Source: Agromyces sp. CF514
GTDB taxonomy: Bacteria; Actinomycetota; Actinomycetes; Actinomycetales; Microbacteriaceae
Reading direction: 5' to 3'
DNA length: 64,000 bases
NCBI RefSeq assembly: GCF_900113185.1
Contig: NZ_FOZD01000001.1
Coordinates: 1,860,001 to 1,924,000, forward strand
A program made the translations under genes and the position numbers. Of the stretch, positions 32,701 through 43,316 are shown piece after piece. The first letter of the stretch is position 1. Every line of letters starts with the position of its first letter. The notes under the pieces are model-generated. The model ran no database searches, was not told where the DNA came from, and was given only the letters and a program-made list of their open reading frames with translations.

Positions 32701-34020
32701 ATGTCCCGTTCCCCGTCCCTCCTCGCGGCCGACGAGCTGACCGCGCCGCTCGCCGACCTCGACCCCGAGGTCGCCGCCGCCATCGACGCCGAGCTCGGCC
32801 GCCAGCGTGCCGGCCTCGAGATGATCGCCTCCGAGAACCACGCGCCCGTCGCCGTCATGCAGGCCCAGGGCTCGGTGCTCACCAACAAGTACGCCGAGGG
32901 CTACCCCGGCCGTCGCTACTACGGCGGCTGCGAGCACGTCGACGTCATCGAGACGCTCGCCATCGAGCGGGCGAAGAGCCTGTTCGGCGCCGGCTTCGCG
33001 AACGTCCAGCCGCACTCCGGCGCGCAGGCCAACGCCGCCGCCATGCACGCGCTCATCACCCCGGGCGACACGATCCTCGGCCTCGACCTGGCGCACGGCG
33101 GCCACCTCACGCACGGCATGAAGCTCAACTTCTCGGGGCGGCTCTACCAGGTGGTGCCGTACCACCGCTCGGCCGAGACCGAGGAGATCGACCTCGCCGA
33201 GGTGCGCGCCGTCGCGCTCGAGCATCGCCCGGCCCTCATCATCGCGGGCTGGTCGGCGTACACCAGGGCTCTCGACTTCGCCGCCTTCCGGGCGATCGCC
33301 GACGAGGTCGGCGCCTACCTGCTCGTCGACATGTCGCACTTCGCCGGGCTCGTGGCCGCGGGCCTGCACCCGTCGCCCGTGCCGCACGCGCACGTCACGA
33401 CCACGACCACCCACAAGACCCTCGGCGGCCCGCGCGGCGGGCTCATCCTCTCGAACGACGCCGACCTGGCGAAGAAGCTCAACTCCGCGGTCTTCCCGGG
33501 CCAGCAGGGCGGACCGCTCGAGCACGTGATCGCGGCCAAGGCCGTTGCGCTCAGGATCGCCGCCGGCGAGGGGTTCCGCGACCGCCAGGAGCGCACCGTC
33601 GCCGGAGCGCAGGCCCTCGCCGAGCGGCTGGCACAGCCCGACTGCGCGTCGGCAGGCGTCCGCGTCGTCGGCGGCGGCACCGACGTGCACCTCGTGCTCG
33701 TCGACCTGCGCGACAGCGCAATCGACGGCCGAACCGCCGAGGACCGCCTGCACGGCGTGGGCATCACCGTCAACCGCAACGCCGTGCCCGACGACCCGCG
33801 CCCGCCCATGGTCACCAGCGGCCTGCGCATCGGCACCCCCGCGCTCGCGGCGCGCGGCTTCGACGACGAGGCGTTCCGCGAGGTCGCCGACGTCATCGCG
33901 AGCGTGCTGACCGCGGGCGACGACGCGGACCTCGCCGGCTTCGCCGCACGGGTCGACGAGCTCGTCGCCCGGTTCCCGCTCTACGACGGCGCCGTCGCCG
34001 CGCTCTCGGACCGCGCATGA
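32701..34020 (+). CDS. glyA: serine hydroxymethyltransferase
   Basis: The 439-residue PLP enzyme interconverts glycine plus methylene-tetrahydrofolate with serine. PLP lysine is Lys239 in [42 protein letters not shown] and [14 protein letters not shown] are family signatures. AAGGAG precedes the ATG. Being first behind a glycine riboswitch with gcvTHP and serine dehydratase downstream, it probably runs toward serine in this operon. The stop overlaps the next start (ATGA). Confidence 0.96.
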   Translation: MSRSPSLLAADELTAPLADLDPEVAAAIDAELGRQRAGLEMIASENHAPVAVMQAQGSVLTNKYAEGYPGRRYYGGCEHVDVIETLAIERAKSLFGAGFANVQPHSGAQANAAAMHALITPGDTILGLDLAHGGHLTHGMKLNFSGRLYQVVPYHRSAETEEIDLAEVRAVALEHRPALIIAGWSAYTRALDFAAFRAIADEVGAYLLVDMSHFAGLVAAGLHPSPVPHAHVTTTTTHKTLGGPRGGLILSNDADLAKKLNSAVFPGQQGGPLEHVIAAKAVALRIAAGEGFRDRQERTVAGAQALAERLAQPDCASAGVRVVGGGTDVHLVLVDLRDSAIDGRTAEDRLHGVGITVNRNAVPDDPRPPMVTSGLRIGTPALAARGFDDEAFREVADVIASVLTAGDDADLAGFAARVDELVARFPLYDGAVAALSDRA

Positions 34021-35417
34021 CCGTCATCCCGCTCGCCGGACACATCGGCGTGTTCGACCTGTTCACGATCGGGATCGGCCCGTCGAGCTCGCACACGGTC
34101 GGGCCGATGCGCGCGGCCGCCGACTTCGTCGACCGGTTCGGGCCCGACGCCGCCGAGATCGTGCGCGTCGAGGTCGAGCTCTTCGGCTCGCTGGCCGCGA
34201 CCGGCCGCGGACACGGCACGATGACCGCCGTGCTGCTCGGCCTCGAGGGATGCCGGCCCGACTCGATCGCGGTCGACGAGATCGACGAGCGCCTGGCGGC
34301 GGCCGCCGCCTCCGGCCGCATCCGCGTCGGAGGGCTCGCCGAGGTCGCCTTCGGCGTCGACGACATCGTGCTCCGGCCGTTGACCGTGCACCCGCGGCAT
34401 CCGAACGCCATGAGGCTCGTCGCGCACGCGACCGACGGCCGCCTGCTCGACGACGCCACCTACTTCTCGGTGGGCGGCGGCTTCATCGAGCGCGAGGGCG
34501 AGACGGCGGGCATCGTCGTCGGCGATGCGAGCCGCCTCGTGCCCCACGACTTCGGCACCGCCGACGAGCTCGTGGCGACCTGCGAGCGCGAGTCCGTGTC
34601 GATCGCCGAACTCGCGATGCGGAATGAGACGGTGCAGGCCACCGAGGCCGACGTGCGAGCCCGGGTGCTGCACCTCCGCGACGCGATGCACGAGTGCGTC
34701 GAGTCGGGGCTGCGGCGAGACGGCACGCTCCCCGGAGGGCTCGGCGTCGTCCGTCGAGCGCCGGCGCTGCACGCGCACCTGCTCGAGCACGACCCCGACC
34801 GCGACCCCGCCGACGCGCTCGACTGGGTGAACCTCGTCGCCCTCGCGGTGAACGAGGAGAACGCGGCCGGCGGAAGGGTCGTCACCGCGCCGACGAACGG
34901 CGCGGCCGGCATCCTGCCCGCGGTGCTGCACTACGCGTCGACCTACACGCCGCGCGCGCGTCGCGGCGACGACCTCGACGACCTCGCCGTGGAGTTCCTG
35001 CTGACCGCGGCCGCCATCGGCGGCATCGTCAAGCGCCGGGCGTCGATCTCGGGCGCCGAGGTCGGATGCCAGGGCGAGGTCGGCTCCGCGTCGTCGATGG
35101 CCGCCGCCGCGCTCGCGGCGGTGCTCGGCGGCACGCCGGCCCAGGTCGAGAACGCGGCCGAGATCGCGATGGAGCACAGTCTCGGGCTCACGTGCGACCC
35201 CGTCGGCGGGCTCGTGCAGATCCCGTGCATCGAACGCAACGCGATCGCTGCCGGAAAGGCGATCAACGCGGCCAAGATGGCCATGTGGGGCGACGGCTCG
35301 CACCGCGTGTCCTTCGACACGGTCGTCGAGACCATGCGCCAGACCGGGCGCGACATGAGCGAGAAGTACAAGGAGACCGCCATGGGCGGGCTCGCCGTCA
35401 ATGTGGTGGAATGTTGA
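34017..35417 (+). CDS. sdaA: L-serine ammonia-lyase (iron-sulfur type)
   Basis: The 466-residue single-chain enzyme turns serine into pyruvate and ammonia. The N-terminal beta domain has [22 protein letters not shown]; the alpha domain has [37 protein letters not shown] and [18 protein letters not shown]. Cysteines in the latter two are [4Fe-4S] ligands, and the C-terminal Cys (NVVEC) matches the tail cysteine known to occupy the active site in this family. It overlaps glyA by four bases and completes a glycine-to-pyruvate route. Confidence 0.96.
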   Translation: MTVIPLAGHIGVFDLFTIGIGPSSSHTVGPMRAAADFVDRFGPDAAEIVRVEVELFGSLAATGRGHGTMTAVLLGLEGCRPDSIAVDEIDERLAAAAASGRIRVGGLAEVAFGVDDIVLRPLTVHPRHPNAMRLVAHATDGRLLDDATYFSVGGGFIEREGETAGIVVGDASRLVPHDFGTADELVATCERESVSIAELAMRNETVQATEADVRARVLHLRDAMHECVESGLRRDGTLPGGLGVVRRAPALHAHLLEHDPDRDPADALDWVNLVALAVNEENAAGGRVVTAPTNGAAGILPAVLHYASTYTPRARRGDDLDDLAVEFLLTAAAIGGIVKRRASISGAEVGCQGEVGSASSMAAAALAAVLGGTPAQVENAAEIAMEHSLGLTCDPVGGLVQIPCIERNAIAAGKAINAAKMAMWGDGSHRVSFDTVVETMRQTGRDMSEKYKETAMGGLAVNVVEC

Positions 35418-35427
35418 GGAGGTCCGC

Positions 35428-36594
35428 ATGAGCGAGACGACACGAGAGGGCGCATCGACGCCACGACAGAGCCCGCTGCACGCGGTGCACGAGGCGGCCG
35501 GGGCGTCGTTCACCGACTTCGCAGGCTGGGACATGCCGGTGCGGTACTCGTCCGACCTGGCCGAGCACCATGCCGTGCGCGAGCGCGCCGGGCTGTTCGA
35601 CCTCTCCCACATGGGCGAGATCGTCCTCATCGGCCCCCAGGCCGCCGCGGCCCTCGACTACGCCCTCGCGGGCAAGCTGTCGGCCATCGAGGTCGGGCAG
35701 GCGAAGTACTCGCTGCTGCTCGCCGAAGACGGCGGCATCATCGACGACCTCGTCGTCTACCGCACGGGCGACGACCGCTTCATGGTCGTCGCGAACGCAT
35801 CCAATGCGGCGGTCGTGGCCGAAGAGCTGCGCGTCCGCGCCGCCGGGTTCGACACCATCGTCGAAGACGAGAGCGACGACGTCGCGCTCATCGCGCTCCA
35901 GGGCCCCGACGCCCGCGCCGTGCTGCTCGAGACGCCCGGATTCGGCGTCGCGGGCCCCGGCAACGACGAAGAGGACTTCGACGCGAGCATCGCGAGCCTC
36001 AAGTACTACCGCGCGTTCCCGGCGACCTTCGAGGGGCAGCCCGTGCTCGTGGCACGCACCGGCTACACCGGCGAGGACGGCTTCGAGCTCTACGTCGCCC
36101 CCGATCGCGCGTCGTCGCTCTGGGCCGCGCTCGTCGAGACCGGCGGTCCGCGCGTCGTGCTCTGCGGGCTCGCGAGCCGCGACACGCTCCGCCTCGAGGC
36201 CGGAATGCCGCTCTACGGCCATGAGCTCGGCCGTGACATGCTCCCCGCGCAGGCCGGTCTCGGCCGCGTCGTCGCCCACGCCAAGGAGGGCGACTTCGTC
36301 GGACGCGCGGCGACCGCCGAGGGCCCTGCCGACGACGCCCGAGTGCTCGTCGGACTCACGACCGAGGGCCGTCGCGCGCCGCGCGCCGACTACGAGGTCT
36401 ACGACGGCGACGCCGCGGACGCCGCACTCGTCGGCGTCGTCACGAGCGGCGCCCTCTCGCCCACGCTCGGCCACCCCGTGGCCATGGCGTTCGTGGAGCC
36501 CGCCGCAACGGGCGGCCCGCTCTACGTCGACGTGCGCGGCACGCGCATCGCGGCATCCGTCGTCCCCCTTCCCTTCTACAAGCGCAGCGCCTGA
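35428..36594 (+). CDS. gcvT: glycine cleavage system T protein (aminomethyltransferase)
   Basis: The 388-residue protein transfers the methylene group from lipoyl-H protein to tetrahydrofolate and releases ammonia. [48 protein letters not shown] and LGLRD-like [20 protein letters not shown] are family motifs. GAGGAGG lies five bases before the ATG at 35428. It is ten bases from sdaA. Confidence 0.95.
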   Translation: MSETTREGASTPRQSPLHAVHEAAGASFTDFAGWDMPVRYSSDLAEHHAVRERAGLFDLSHMGEIVLIGPQAAAALDYALAGKLSAIEVGQAKYSLLLAEDGGIIDDLVVYRTGDDRFMVVANASNAAVVAEELRVRAAGFDTIVEDESDDVALIALQGPDARAVLLETPGFGVAGPGNDEEDFDASIASLKYYRAFPATFEGQPVLVARTGYTGEDGFELYVAPDRASSLWAALVETGGPRVVLCGLASRDTLRLEAGMPLYGHELGRDMLPAQAGLGRVVAHAKEGDFVGRAATAEGPADDARVLVGLTTEGRRAPRADYEVYDGDAADAALVGVVTSGALSPTLGHPVAMAFVEPAATGGPLYVDVRGTRIAASVVPLPFYKRSA

Positions 36595-36676
36595 CCCCGA
36601 CGTCCGCCGGCTCGGCATCGAGGCCGGCGACCCGGGCCGGGCTCCACCGGCACACCCAACACTCGAGGAGAACCCC

Positions 36677-37048
36677 ATGACCGATCAGACCGCACTGCAG
36701 TACACCGAAGAGCACGAGTGGGTGCTGGTCGACGGCGACACCGTCACCATCGGCATCACCGACTACGCCGCCGAGAAGCTCGGCGACATCGTCTACGTCG
36801 ACCTGCCCGCCGCGGGCACCGCGGTCACCGAGGGCACCGTCGTCGGCGAGATCGAGTCGACCAAGTCGGTCGGCGAGCTCTTCGCGCCCGTGAACGGCGA
36901 GGTCGTCGAGCCCAACCAGGCCGTCATCGACTCGCCCGAGCTCGTCAACTCCGACCCGTTCGGCGAGGGCTGGCTGCTGAAGATCACCGCGCCCGAGCTG
37001 CCGAAGCTGCTGAGCCACGCCGAGTACCGCGCCCTCACGGGCGAGTGA
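36677..37048 (+). CDS. gcvH: glycine cleavage system H protein
   Basis: The 123-residue lipoyl carrier starts [12 protein letters not shown]. Lys63 in [12 protein letters not shown] is the lipoylation site. It shuttles the aminomethyl group between P and T proteins. A GAGGAG ribosome site lies upstream. An 82-base spacer from gcvT contains no evident terminator. Confidence 0.96.
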   Translation: MTDQTALQYTEEHEWVLVDGDTVTIGITDYAAEKLGDIVYVDLPAAGTAVTEGTVVGEIESTKSVGELFAPVNGEVVEPNQAVIDSPELVNSDPFGEGWLLKITAPELPKLLSHAEYRALTGE

Positions 37049-37071
37049 CCCCCGAGTAAGGACCGCACCCG

Positions 37072-39963
37072 ATGAGCACCTCCTCCACGTTCGACCTCGA
37101 CGCCTTCGGGCGTCGCCACATCGGCACCACGCCGAGCGACCACGGCCTCATGCTCGCCGAGCTCGGCTACGACTCGCTCGAGTCCCTCATGACGGCCGCC
37201 GTGCCGTCGTCGATCCGCATGGCGGAGGTGCTGAACTCGGCCATCCCCGAGGCCGCGACCGAACGCGAGGCGCTCGCCGAGCTCGCGGCCCTCGCCGACC
37301 AGAACACCGTGCGCACCTCGATGATCGGCCTCGGGTACTCGGGCACCATCACGCCCGCGGTGATCCAGCGCAACGTGCTCGAGAACCCGAGCTGGTACAC
37401 CGCCTACACGCCGTACCAGCCCGAGATCTCGCAGGGCCGGCTCGAGGCGCTCATCAACTTCCAGACGATGGTGACCGATCTGACGGGCCTCGACACGGCG
37501 AACGCGTCGATGCTCGACGAGGGCACCGCGGTCGTCGAGGGCATGCTGCTCGCCCGCCGCGGCTCGAAGTCGTCGTCGAACCGCTTCGTCGTCGACGCCG
37601 ACGCGCTGCCGCAGACGCACGCGCTGCTCGTCGCGCGCGCCGAGGCCGTGGGCATCGAGCTCGTCGTCGCCGACCTGCACGAGGGCACGGATGTCGCCGC
37701 CCTCGGCGAGCACTTCGGCGTCTTCGTGCAGTACCCGGGCGCCTCGGGGCGCGTGTGGAACCCGGCATCCGTCATCGCCGCGTCGAAGGCGCAGGGCGCG
37801 CTCGCCGTCGTGGCCGCCGACCTCCTCGCCCTGGCGCTCATCACGAGCCCCGGCGAGCTCGGTGCCGACGTCGCGGTCGGCACGAGCCAGCGCTTCGGCG
37901 TGCCCATGGGCTTCGGCGGTCCGCACGCGGGCTACATGGCCGTGCGCAAGGGCCTCGAGCGCCAGCTGCCCGGTCGCCTCGTCGGCGTCTCGCAGGACGC
38001 AGCGGGCCACCCCGCCTACCGCCTCAGCCTGCAGGCGCGCGAGCAGCACATCCGCCGCGAGAAGGCGACGTCGAACATCTGCACCGCGCAGGTGCTGCTG
38101 GCCGTCATGGCGTCGATGTACGCCGTCTACCACGGCCCCCGCGGCATCCGCCACATCGCCGTGACCACCGCGGCGAAGGCGAAGGCCCTCGCCGACGCGC
38201 TCACCGGCTACGGCCTGACGCTCGCGCACGACGACTACTTCGACACGATCCGCGTGCACGTGCCCGGTCTCGCGAAGAACGTCGTCGCGAAGGCGCACGA
38301 GCTCGGCCTGAACCTCTGGGAGGCCGACGAGGCCACCGTGCACGTCGCCGTCGACGAGACGACGACCGAGCACGAGCTCTCGCTCGTCGTCGAGGCGTTC
38401 CGCCTGGGCGAGCGGGCGGATGTCCCGGTGTCGCTGTCGTCGCTGCCCTCGAGCGTTCCCGAGGGGCTGCGTCGCACGAGCGCGTACCTCGAGCACCCCG
38501 TGTTCAACACGCACCAGTCCGAGACGCAGATGATGCGCTACCTCAAGACCCTCGCAGACCGCGACTACGCGCTCGACCGCGGCATGATCCCGCTCGGCTC
38601 CTGCACGATGAAGCTCAACGCGGCCACCGAGATGCAGGCCGTGACCTGGCCCGAGTTCGCCAACCTGCACCCGTTCGCGCCCGAGGCCGACGTCGTGGGC
38701 ACGCTCGGACTCGTCGAGCAGCTCGAGAGCTGGCTCGCCGAGGTCACGGGCTACGACACCGTGTCGCTGCAGCCGAACGCGGGCAGCCAGGGCGAGCTCG
38801 CGGGCCTGCTCGCGATCCGCGGCTACCACCGCGCGAACGGCGAGGCCGAGCGCGATCTGTGCCTGATCCCGTCGAGCGCGCACGGCACGAACGCGGCCTC
38901 CGCCGTGCTCGCGGGCATGCGCGTCGTCGTGGTCGCCTGCGATGAGCTCGGCAACGTCGACCTCGCCGACCTGCGGGCCAAGATCGCCGAGCACGCGGCA
39001 TCCATCGCGGCGCTCATGATCACCTACCCGTCGACGCACGGCGTCTACGAGCACGACGTGCGCGACATCTGCCAGGCCGTGCACGACGCGGGCGGGCAGG
39101 TCTACGTCGACGGCGCGAACCTCAACGCCCTGCTCGGCTTCGCGCGCTTCGGCGACTTCGGCGGCGACGTGTCGCACCTCAACCTGCACAAGACGTTCTG
39201 CATCCCGCACGGCGGCGGCGGCCCGGGCGTCGGCCCGGTCGCGGCCAAGGCGCACCTCGCGCCCTACCTGCCCGGCCACCCGATGGCCCAGCGCGACGAC
39301 CACGCGGGCGGCTTCGTGCACGGCGGCGGCCCGGTCTCGGCGGCGCCGTACGGCAGCCCGTCGATCCTGCCGATCTCGTGGGCCTACGTGCGCATGATGG
39401 GGGCTGAGGGCCTCGCGCAGTCGACCGCGTCGGCCGTGCTCGCGGCGAACTTCGTCGCCTCGCGCCTGCGCGAGCACTACCCGGTGCTCTACACGGGAGA
39501 GAACGGCCTCGTCGCGCACGAGTGCATCCTCGACCTGCGGCCGCTCACGGCGTCGACCGGGGTCAGCGTCGACGACGTGGCGAAGCGACTGGTCGACTAC
39601 GGCTTCCACGCGCCAACCATGTCGTTCCCCGTCGCGGGCACGCTCATGGTCGAGCCGACCGAGTCCGAAGACCTGGCGGAGCTCGAGCGCTTCGTCGAGG
39701 CCATGGTGGCCATCAAGGCCGAGGCCGACGCCGTCGGGCGCGGCGAGTGGCCGGCCGACGACAACCCGCTGCGCAACGCCCCGCACACGGCCGAGTCGGT
39801 CATCGCGGGGGAGTGGACCCACCCCTACACCCGTGAGCAGGCCGTGTACCCCGTGCACTCGCTCGTGCGCAACAAGTACTGGGCGCCCGTACGCCGCATC
39901 GACCAGGCCTACGGCGACCGCAACCTCGTGTGCGCCTGCCCGCCGGTGGAGGCGTTCGCGTAA
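37072..39963 (+). CDS. gcvP: glycine dehydrogenase (decarboxylating), P protein
   Basis: The 963-residue homodimer-type P protein decarboxylates glycine and loads the H-protein lipoyl arm. [17 protein letters not shown] at the start, LLDEGTA-like [13 protein letters not shown], and the PLP lysine at about residue 707 in [20 protein letters not shown] mark both pseudo-repeats. Length fits the fused alpha-beta form. No lipoamide dehydrogenase gene is in the operon, so it must be supplied from elsewhere. Confidence 0.97.
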   Translation: MSTSSTFDLDAFGRRHIGTTPSDHGLMLAELGYDSLESLMTAAVPSSIRMAEVLNSAIPEAATEREALAELAALADQNTVRTSMIGLGYSGTITPAVIQRNVLENPSWYTAYTPYQPEISQGRLEALINFQTMVTDLTGLDTANASMLDEGTAVVEGMLLARRGSKSSSNRFVVDADALPQTHALLVARAEAVGIELVVADLHEGTDVAALGEHFGVFVQYPGASGRVWNPASVIAASKAQGALAVVAADLLALALITSPGELGADVAVGTSQRFGVPMGFGGPHAGYMAVRKGLERQLPGRLVGVSQDAAGHPAYRLSLQAREQHIRREKATSNICTAQVLLAVMASMYAVYHGPRGIRHIAVTTAAKAKALADALTGYGLTLAHDDYFDTIRVHVPGLAKNVVAKAHELGLNLWEADEATVHVAVDETTTEHELSLVVEAFRLGERADVPVSLSSLPSSVPEGLRRTSAYLEHPVFNTHQSETQMMRYLKTLADRDYALDRGMIPLGSCTMKLNAATEMQAVTWPEFANLHPFAPEADVVGTLGLVEQLESWLAEVTGYDTVSLQPNAGSQGELAGLLAIRGYHRANGEAERDLCLIPSSAHGTNAASAVLAGMRVVVVACDELGNVDLADLRAKIAEHAASIAALMITYPSTHGVYEHDVRDICQAVHDAGGQVYVDGANLNALLGFARFGDFGGDVSHLNLHKTFCIPHGGGGPGVGPVAAKAHLAPYLPGHPMAQRDDHAGGFVHGGGPVSAAPYGSPSILPISWAYVRMMGAEGLAQSTASAVLAANFVASRLREHYPVLYTGENGLVAHECILDLRPLTASTGVSVDDVAKRLVDYGFHAPTMSFPVAGTLMVEPTESEDLAELERFVEAMVAIKAEADAVGRGEWPADDNPLRNAPHTAESVIAGEWTHPYTREQAVYPVHSLVRNKYWAPVRRIDQAYGDRNLVCACPPVEAFA

Positions 39964-39978
39964 CGCGCCGCTGAGCAG

Positions 39979-40025
39979 GCGGTTCCGGATGCCGCGGGCG
40001 GCCGCCCGCGGCATCCGGGAACCGC
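39979..40025 (+). terminator. 23-bp hairpin ending the glycine operon
   Basis: GCGGTTCC plus GGATGCCGCGGGCGG pairs with the complementary right arm, with one bulged G at 40017. The central 15-bp arms (39987-40001 with 40002-40016) are exact and contain the word GGATGCCGC and its complement. Confidence 0.8.
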
Positions 40026-40119
40026 CTTCCGGGTCGCCCGCGCCATGCGGCACACATCCCCTGTACGTGAGGTGTCCTCAGGTCTACACTGAGGGCACTC
40101 TCACGAGGGGGTGTCCGGC

Positions 40120-40596
40120 ATGCTCATGGATCTGGTCTCGATCGTCGGAGGCGTCGGCTTCGTCGCCGCCATGGTCGTCTGCAGCGCGGCGGCCTCGCGC
40201 ATGTTCGGCTTCGAGCAGCAGGCCGGCCTGCTCGATCGACGCGACCCCGGCCGGGCCGAGGCCCTGCGGCGCGCCGACGCGATGGGTTCGCTCGCGTTCG
40301 CAGGCTACGGAGCCGACGGCATCTCGGCCGTCTGCACGCCGTCGCGCCGCAGCGGACTCGACATGGCGCGGGTTCGCGCGAGCGACTCCGACCTCCGGGT
40401 CGAACCGCCGGAGGAGGCGCTGCCCCCGATGCCCGCGACGGTGCTCGCGCTCGCCGACGGCACGCACCTCGTGCCGCGCGTGCGGCCGCGGCATCCGCAA
40501 CCGGAGCCGCTGCATCCGCAGCCCGAGCCGTCGCGCGAACCTCAGGCCGCGGGGGCCGCGAACAGCCCCGGCCACCACGCCACGGCCAGCGGGTAG
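40120..40596 (+). CDS. small membrane-anchored protein, unknown
   Basis: The 158-residue frame starts MLMDLVSIVGGVGFVAAMVV, an N-terminal membrane helix, then a charged region (DRRDPGRAEALRRADAM) and a Pro-rich tail containing HPQPEP twice, encoded by direct repeats at 40491 and 40512. A TACACT box at 40085 and a GAGGGG site upstream support expression. The GTG at 40111 or ATG at 40126 are other starts. Its last 55 bases overlap the convergent protease gene. No function is recognised. Confidence 0.55.
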   Translation: MLMDLVSIVGGVGFVAAMVVCSAAASRMFGFEQQAGLLDRRDPGRAEALRRADAMGSLAFAGYGADGISAVCTPSRRSGLDMARVRASDSDLRVEPPEEALPPMPATVLALADGTHLVPRVRPRHPQPEPLHPQPEPSREPQAAGAANSPGHHATASG

Positions 40597-41303
40597 CCGA
40601 CGAACGAGATCACGTCGAGCACGAAGTGCGCGACGACGAGCGGCATGGTGCGCCCCCAGCGCTGGTAGCACCAGCCGAAGACGATGCCCATCGCGGCGTT
40701 GCCGACGAATGGCCCGAAGCCCTGGTACAGGTGGTACGTGCCGCGCAGCAGGGCGCTCGAGACGATCGTCGCCCACGGGCCGACGCCGAGCTCGCGCAGT
40801 CGCGTGAACAGGTACCCGACCACGATGAGCTCCTCGGTGAGCGCGGCCTCGAGCGCGCGCAGCACCAGGATCGGCACGGTCCACCACAGCCAGTCCGCGG
40901 GCGAGGCCTCGACGGCCACCGTGATGCCGAGCGCGCGGCCGGCCGCGTAGAGCGCGAGGCCCGGCACGCCGATCACGGCGACGAGCAGCAGGCCGGACGC
41001 CACGTCGCGGCCGGGCCGGGTCAGGTCGAAGCCGATGCGGCGGAACGAGCTGCGGCCCGGCTGCCAGAGCAGGTACAGCACGAGCGCCACCGCGAACAAC
41101 CCGAAGAACACGTCGAGGAACTGGTACGTGAAGTCGAGCCACTCGCGTTGCGAACGGCTGGGGTTCAGCGCGACGGACTGGTCGCCGAGAGCCTGCTCGG
41201 CGGTGAGCTTCGCGATGATGGAGACCACCGAGTACACCGCCGAGGCGCCGAGCGAGAGCCCCAGCACGATGACGATCTCGATGCGCAAACGAGCAGCCGA
41301 CAT
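40542..41303 (-). CDS. CPBP-family intramembrane metalloprotease
   Basis: The 253-residue protein has about seven membrane helices and the CPBP (CAAX protease/bacteriocin-processing) motifs. These are ALEAALTEELIVVGYLF with the paired glutamates, LLRGTYHLYQGFG with the first histidine, and LVVAHFVLDVISF with the second. The arginine usual in EExxxR is not present in the first motif. It may process lipid-modified or short peptides in the membrane. The ATG at 41303 follows GAGGAT by six bases. Confidence 0.88.
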   Translation of the reverse strand: MSAARLRIEIVIVLGLSLGASAVYSVVSIIAKLTAEQALGDQSVALNPSRSQREWLDFTYQFLDVFFGLFAVALVLYLLWQPGRSSFRRIGFDLTRPGRDVASGLLLVAVIGVPGLALYAAGRALGITVAVEASPADWLWWTVPILVLRALEAALTEELIVVGYLFTRLRELGVGPWATIVSSALLRGTYHLYQGFGPFVGNAAMGIVFGWCYQRWGRTMPLVVAHFVLDVISFVGYPLAVAWWPGLFAAPAA

Positions 41304-41414
41304 GCAGTGATCCTCGCATATCGTCACGTGGCGCAAAGATCCTGCGTAGTGTGACGGAATCTGTCGCACGTTCCCCCCACAAGGTTGCGCGTCGGTAACG
41401 GTTTGCGCAGGAGT

Positions 41415-41443
41415 TTGCTTCGAGGGTTTGCGATTCATAGTCT
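41415..41443 (+). promoter_or_regulatory. promoter of peptide ABC operon with GTTTGC repeats
   Basis: TTGCTT (41415-41420) and TAGTCT (41438-41443) are 17 bases apart. Three copies of GTTTGC at 41401, 41413 and 41426 lie over and just upstream of it, about one helical turn apart, and could be activator or repressor sites. Confidence 0.5.
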
Positions 41444-41508
41444 CGACTCATCCCGCGCGCCAGGGCGGCCAGAAGCCGCACTGCCGACGCACGTCTACAG
41501 GAGGAACA

Positions 41509-43131
41509 TTGAAGATCAAGAGAATCGGCGTCGCAGCCATTGCTCTTGCTGCGGCCGGAGCCCTCGTGCTCACCGGCTGCACGAGCGGCTCGCCCGAGGC
41601 GACCGACGGGGCGAGCACGTCCGCGGTCGTGACCACCAACGGCTCCGAGCCCCAGAACCCGCTGGTTCCCACCAACACCAACGAGACCGGCGGCGGCAAG
41701 ATCATCGACTCGATCTTCGCTGGCCTCGTGTACTACGACGCCGACGGCGCCGTGCACAACGACGTCGCCGAGTCCATCGACACCGAAGACGCGCAGAACT
41801 ACACGATCAAGATCCGCGAGGGCCTGAAGTTCACCAACGGTGAAGACGTCACCGCGAGCTCCTTCGTCGACGCATGGAACTACGGCGCGAACACGGCCAA
41901 CGGCCCGCAGCTCTCGCAGTACTTCTTCGCCGACATCGAGGGCTTCTCCTACGACGAGGCCGTCGAGGAGCTCCCCGGCCTCAAGGTCGTCGACGACACG
42001 ACGTTCACGGTCGCCCTGATCCAGCCCGAGTCGGACTTCCCGCTCAGCCTCGGCTACTCGGCGTTCTACCCGCTGCCCGCTTCGGCGTTCGACGACATCG
42101 ACGCCTTCGGTGAGAACCCGATCGGCAACGGCCCGTACATGCTCGACGGCGAAGGCGCGTGGAAGCACAACGAGCGCATCAGCCTCGTCGCGAACCCCGA
42201 CTACGACGGCCCGCGCACGCCGAAGAACGGCGGCCTCGACATCGTCTTCTACGCCACGCAGGAGGCAGCGTACGCCGACCTCCAGGGCGGCAACCTCGAC
42301 GTCCTCGACGCCATCCCCGACGGCGCGCTCTCGACCTTCCAGGACGAGTTCGGCGACCGCTCGGTCACCCAGGCCGCGGCGATCTTCCAGTCGTTCACCG
42401 TTCCGTCGCGTCTCGCGCACTTCGGTGGCGAAGAGGGCAACCTCCGTCGTGCCGCCATCTCGAAGGCGATCGACCGCGCTGAGATCACCGACGTGATCTT
42501 CTCGGGCACCCGCACCCCGGCACACGACTTCACGTCGCCGGTCATCGACGGCTACTCCGAGGACATCCCCGGATCCGACGTCCTCGACTTCGACGCCGAC
42601 GCGGCGAAGGACCTGTGGGCTCAGGCCGACGCCATCTCCCCGTGGAGCGGCACCTTCCAGATCGCCTACAACGCCGACGGCGGCCACCAGGCCTGGGTCG
42701 ACGCTGTTGCGAACCAGCTGAAGAACAACCTCGGCATCGACGCGTCGGGCGCTCCGTACCCGACCTTCGCCGAGGTCCGCACCGCGATCACCGACCGCAC
42801 GATCGAGACCGCGTTCCGCACCGGTTGGCAGGCCGACTACCCGGCCCTGTTCAACTTCCTCGGCCCGATCTACGCGACGGGTGCCGGCTCGAACGACGGC
42901 GACTACTCGAACGCCGACTTCGACGCGCTCCTCAAGGAGGGCCGCGCGGACACCGACCTCGCGAGCGCCAACGAGAAGTTCCAGCAGGCGCAGGAGATCC
43001 TCTTCAAGGACCTCCCCGCGATCCCGCTGTGGTACTCCACCGTCAACGGTGCTTGGAGCCAGAACGTCGAGAGCGTGCAGTTCGGCTGGAACTCCGTGCC
43101 GCTGTACTACGAGATCACCAAGAGCGAGTAA
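41509..43131 (+). CDS. peptide ABC transporter substrate-binding lipoprotein
   Basis: The 540-residue protein is an OppA/DppA-type (family 5) binding protein. It has a lipoprotein signal ending LVLTGC with the lipid-modified Cys at residue 24, then a family signature around KIREGLKFTNGEDVTASSFV and NPIGNGPYML. It captures oligopeptides outside the membrane. The start is an unusual TTG preceded by a near-perfect AGGAGG four bases upstream; no ATG or GTG fits the signal peptide. Permeases and ATPase follow. Confidence 0.94.
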   Translation: MKIKRIGVAAIALAAAGALVLTGCTSGSPEATDGASTSAVVTTNGSEPQNPLVPTNTNETGGGKIIDSIFAGLVYYDADGAVHNDVAESIDTEDAQNYTIKIREGLKFTNGEDVTASSFVDAWNYGANTANGPQLSQYFFADIEGFSYDEAVEELPGLKVVDDTTFTVALIQPESDFPLSLGYSAFYPLPASAFDDIDAFGENPIGNGPYMLDGEGAWKHNERISLVANPDYDGPRTPKNGGLDIVFYATQEAAYADLQGGNLDVLDAIPDGALSTFQDEFGDRSVTQAAAIFQSFTVPSRLAHFGGEEGNLRRAAISKAIDRAEITDVIFSGTRTPAHDFTSPVIDGYSEDIPGSDVLDFDADAAKDLWAQADAISPWSGTFQIAYNADGGHQAWVDAVANQLKNNLGIDASGAPYPTFAEVRTAITDRTIETAFRTGWQADYPALFNFLGPIYATGAGSNDGDYSNADFDALLKEGRADTDLASANEKFQQAQEILFKDLPAIPLWYSTVNGAWSQNVESVQFGWNSVPLYYEITKSE

Positions 43132-43173
43132 TTCTCGATCTGGGATGTCTCGGGGTTAGACTCTGAGGCGCCC

Positions 43174-43204
43174 GTGGGGCGGCAGCCATCGGCTGCCGCC
43201 CCAC
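43174..43204 (+). terminator. 14-bp hairpin between binding-protein and permease genes
   Basis: GTGGGGCGGCAGCC and its exact complement flank the loop ATC. There is no T tract. It can partly terminate, or protect the upstream mRNA, so that the binding protein is made in excess of the membrane parts. Confidence 0.7.
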
Positions 43205-43316
43205 ACTCACGTATCCTCCGGTGTTCGCTCGATCGGCGTAGCATCGTGAGGACGAACTCGCATAAGGGTGAGGTTTCTCCACAATGTCCACTAATCCGAA
43301 GCGCGAGGCCTGATCG

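Noticed and set aside
36793..40053. 1086-codon open frame opposite gcvP
   Set aside because: It mirrors the codon pattern of gcvP and shows no recognisable motif.
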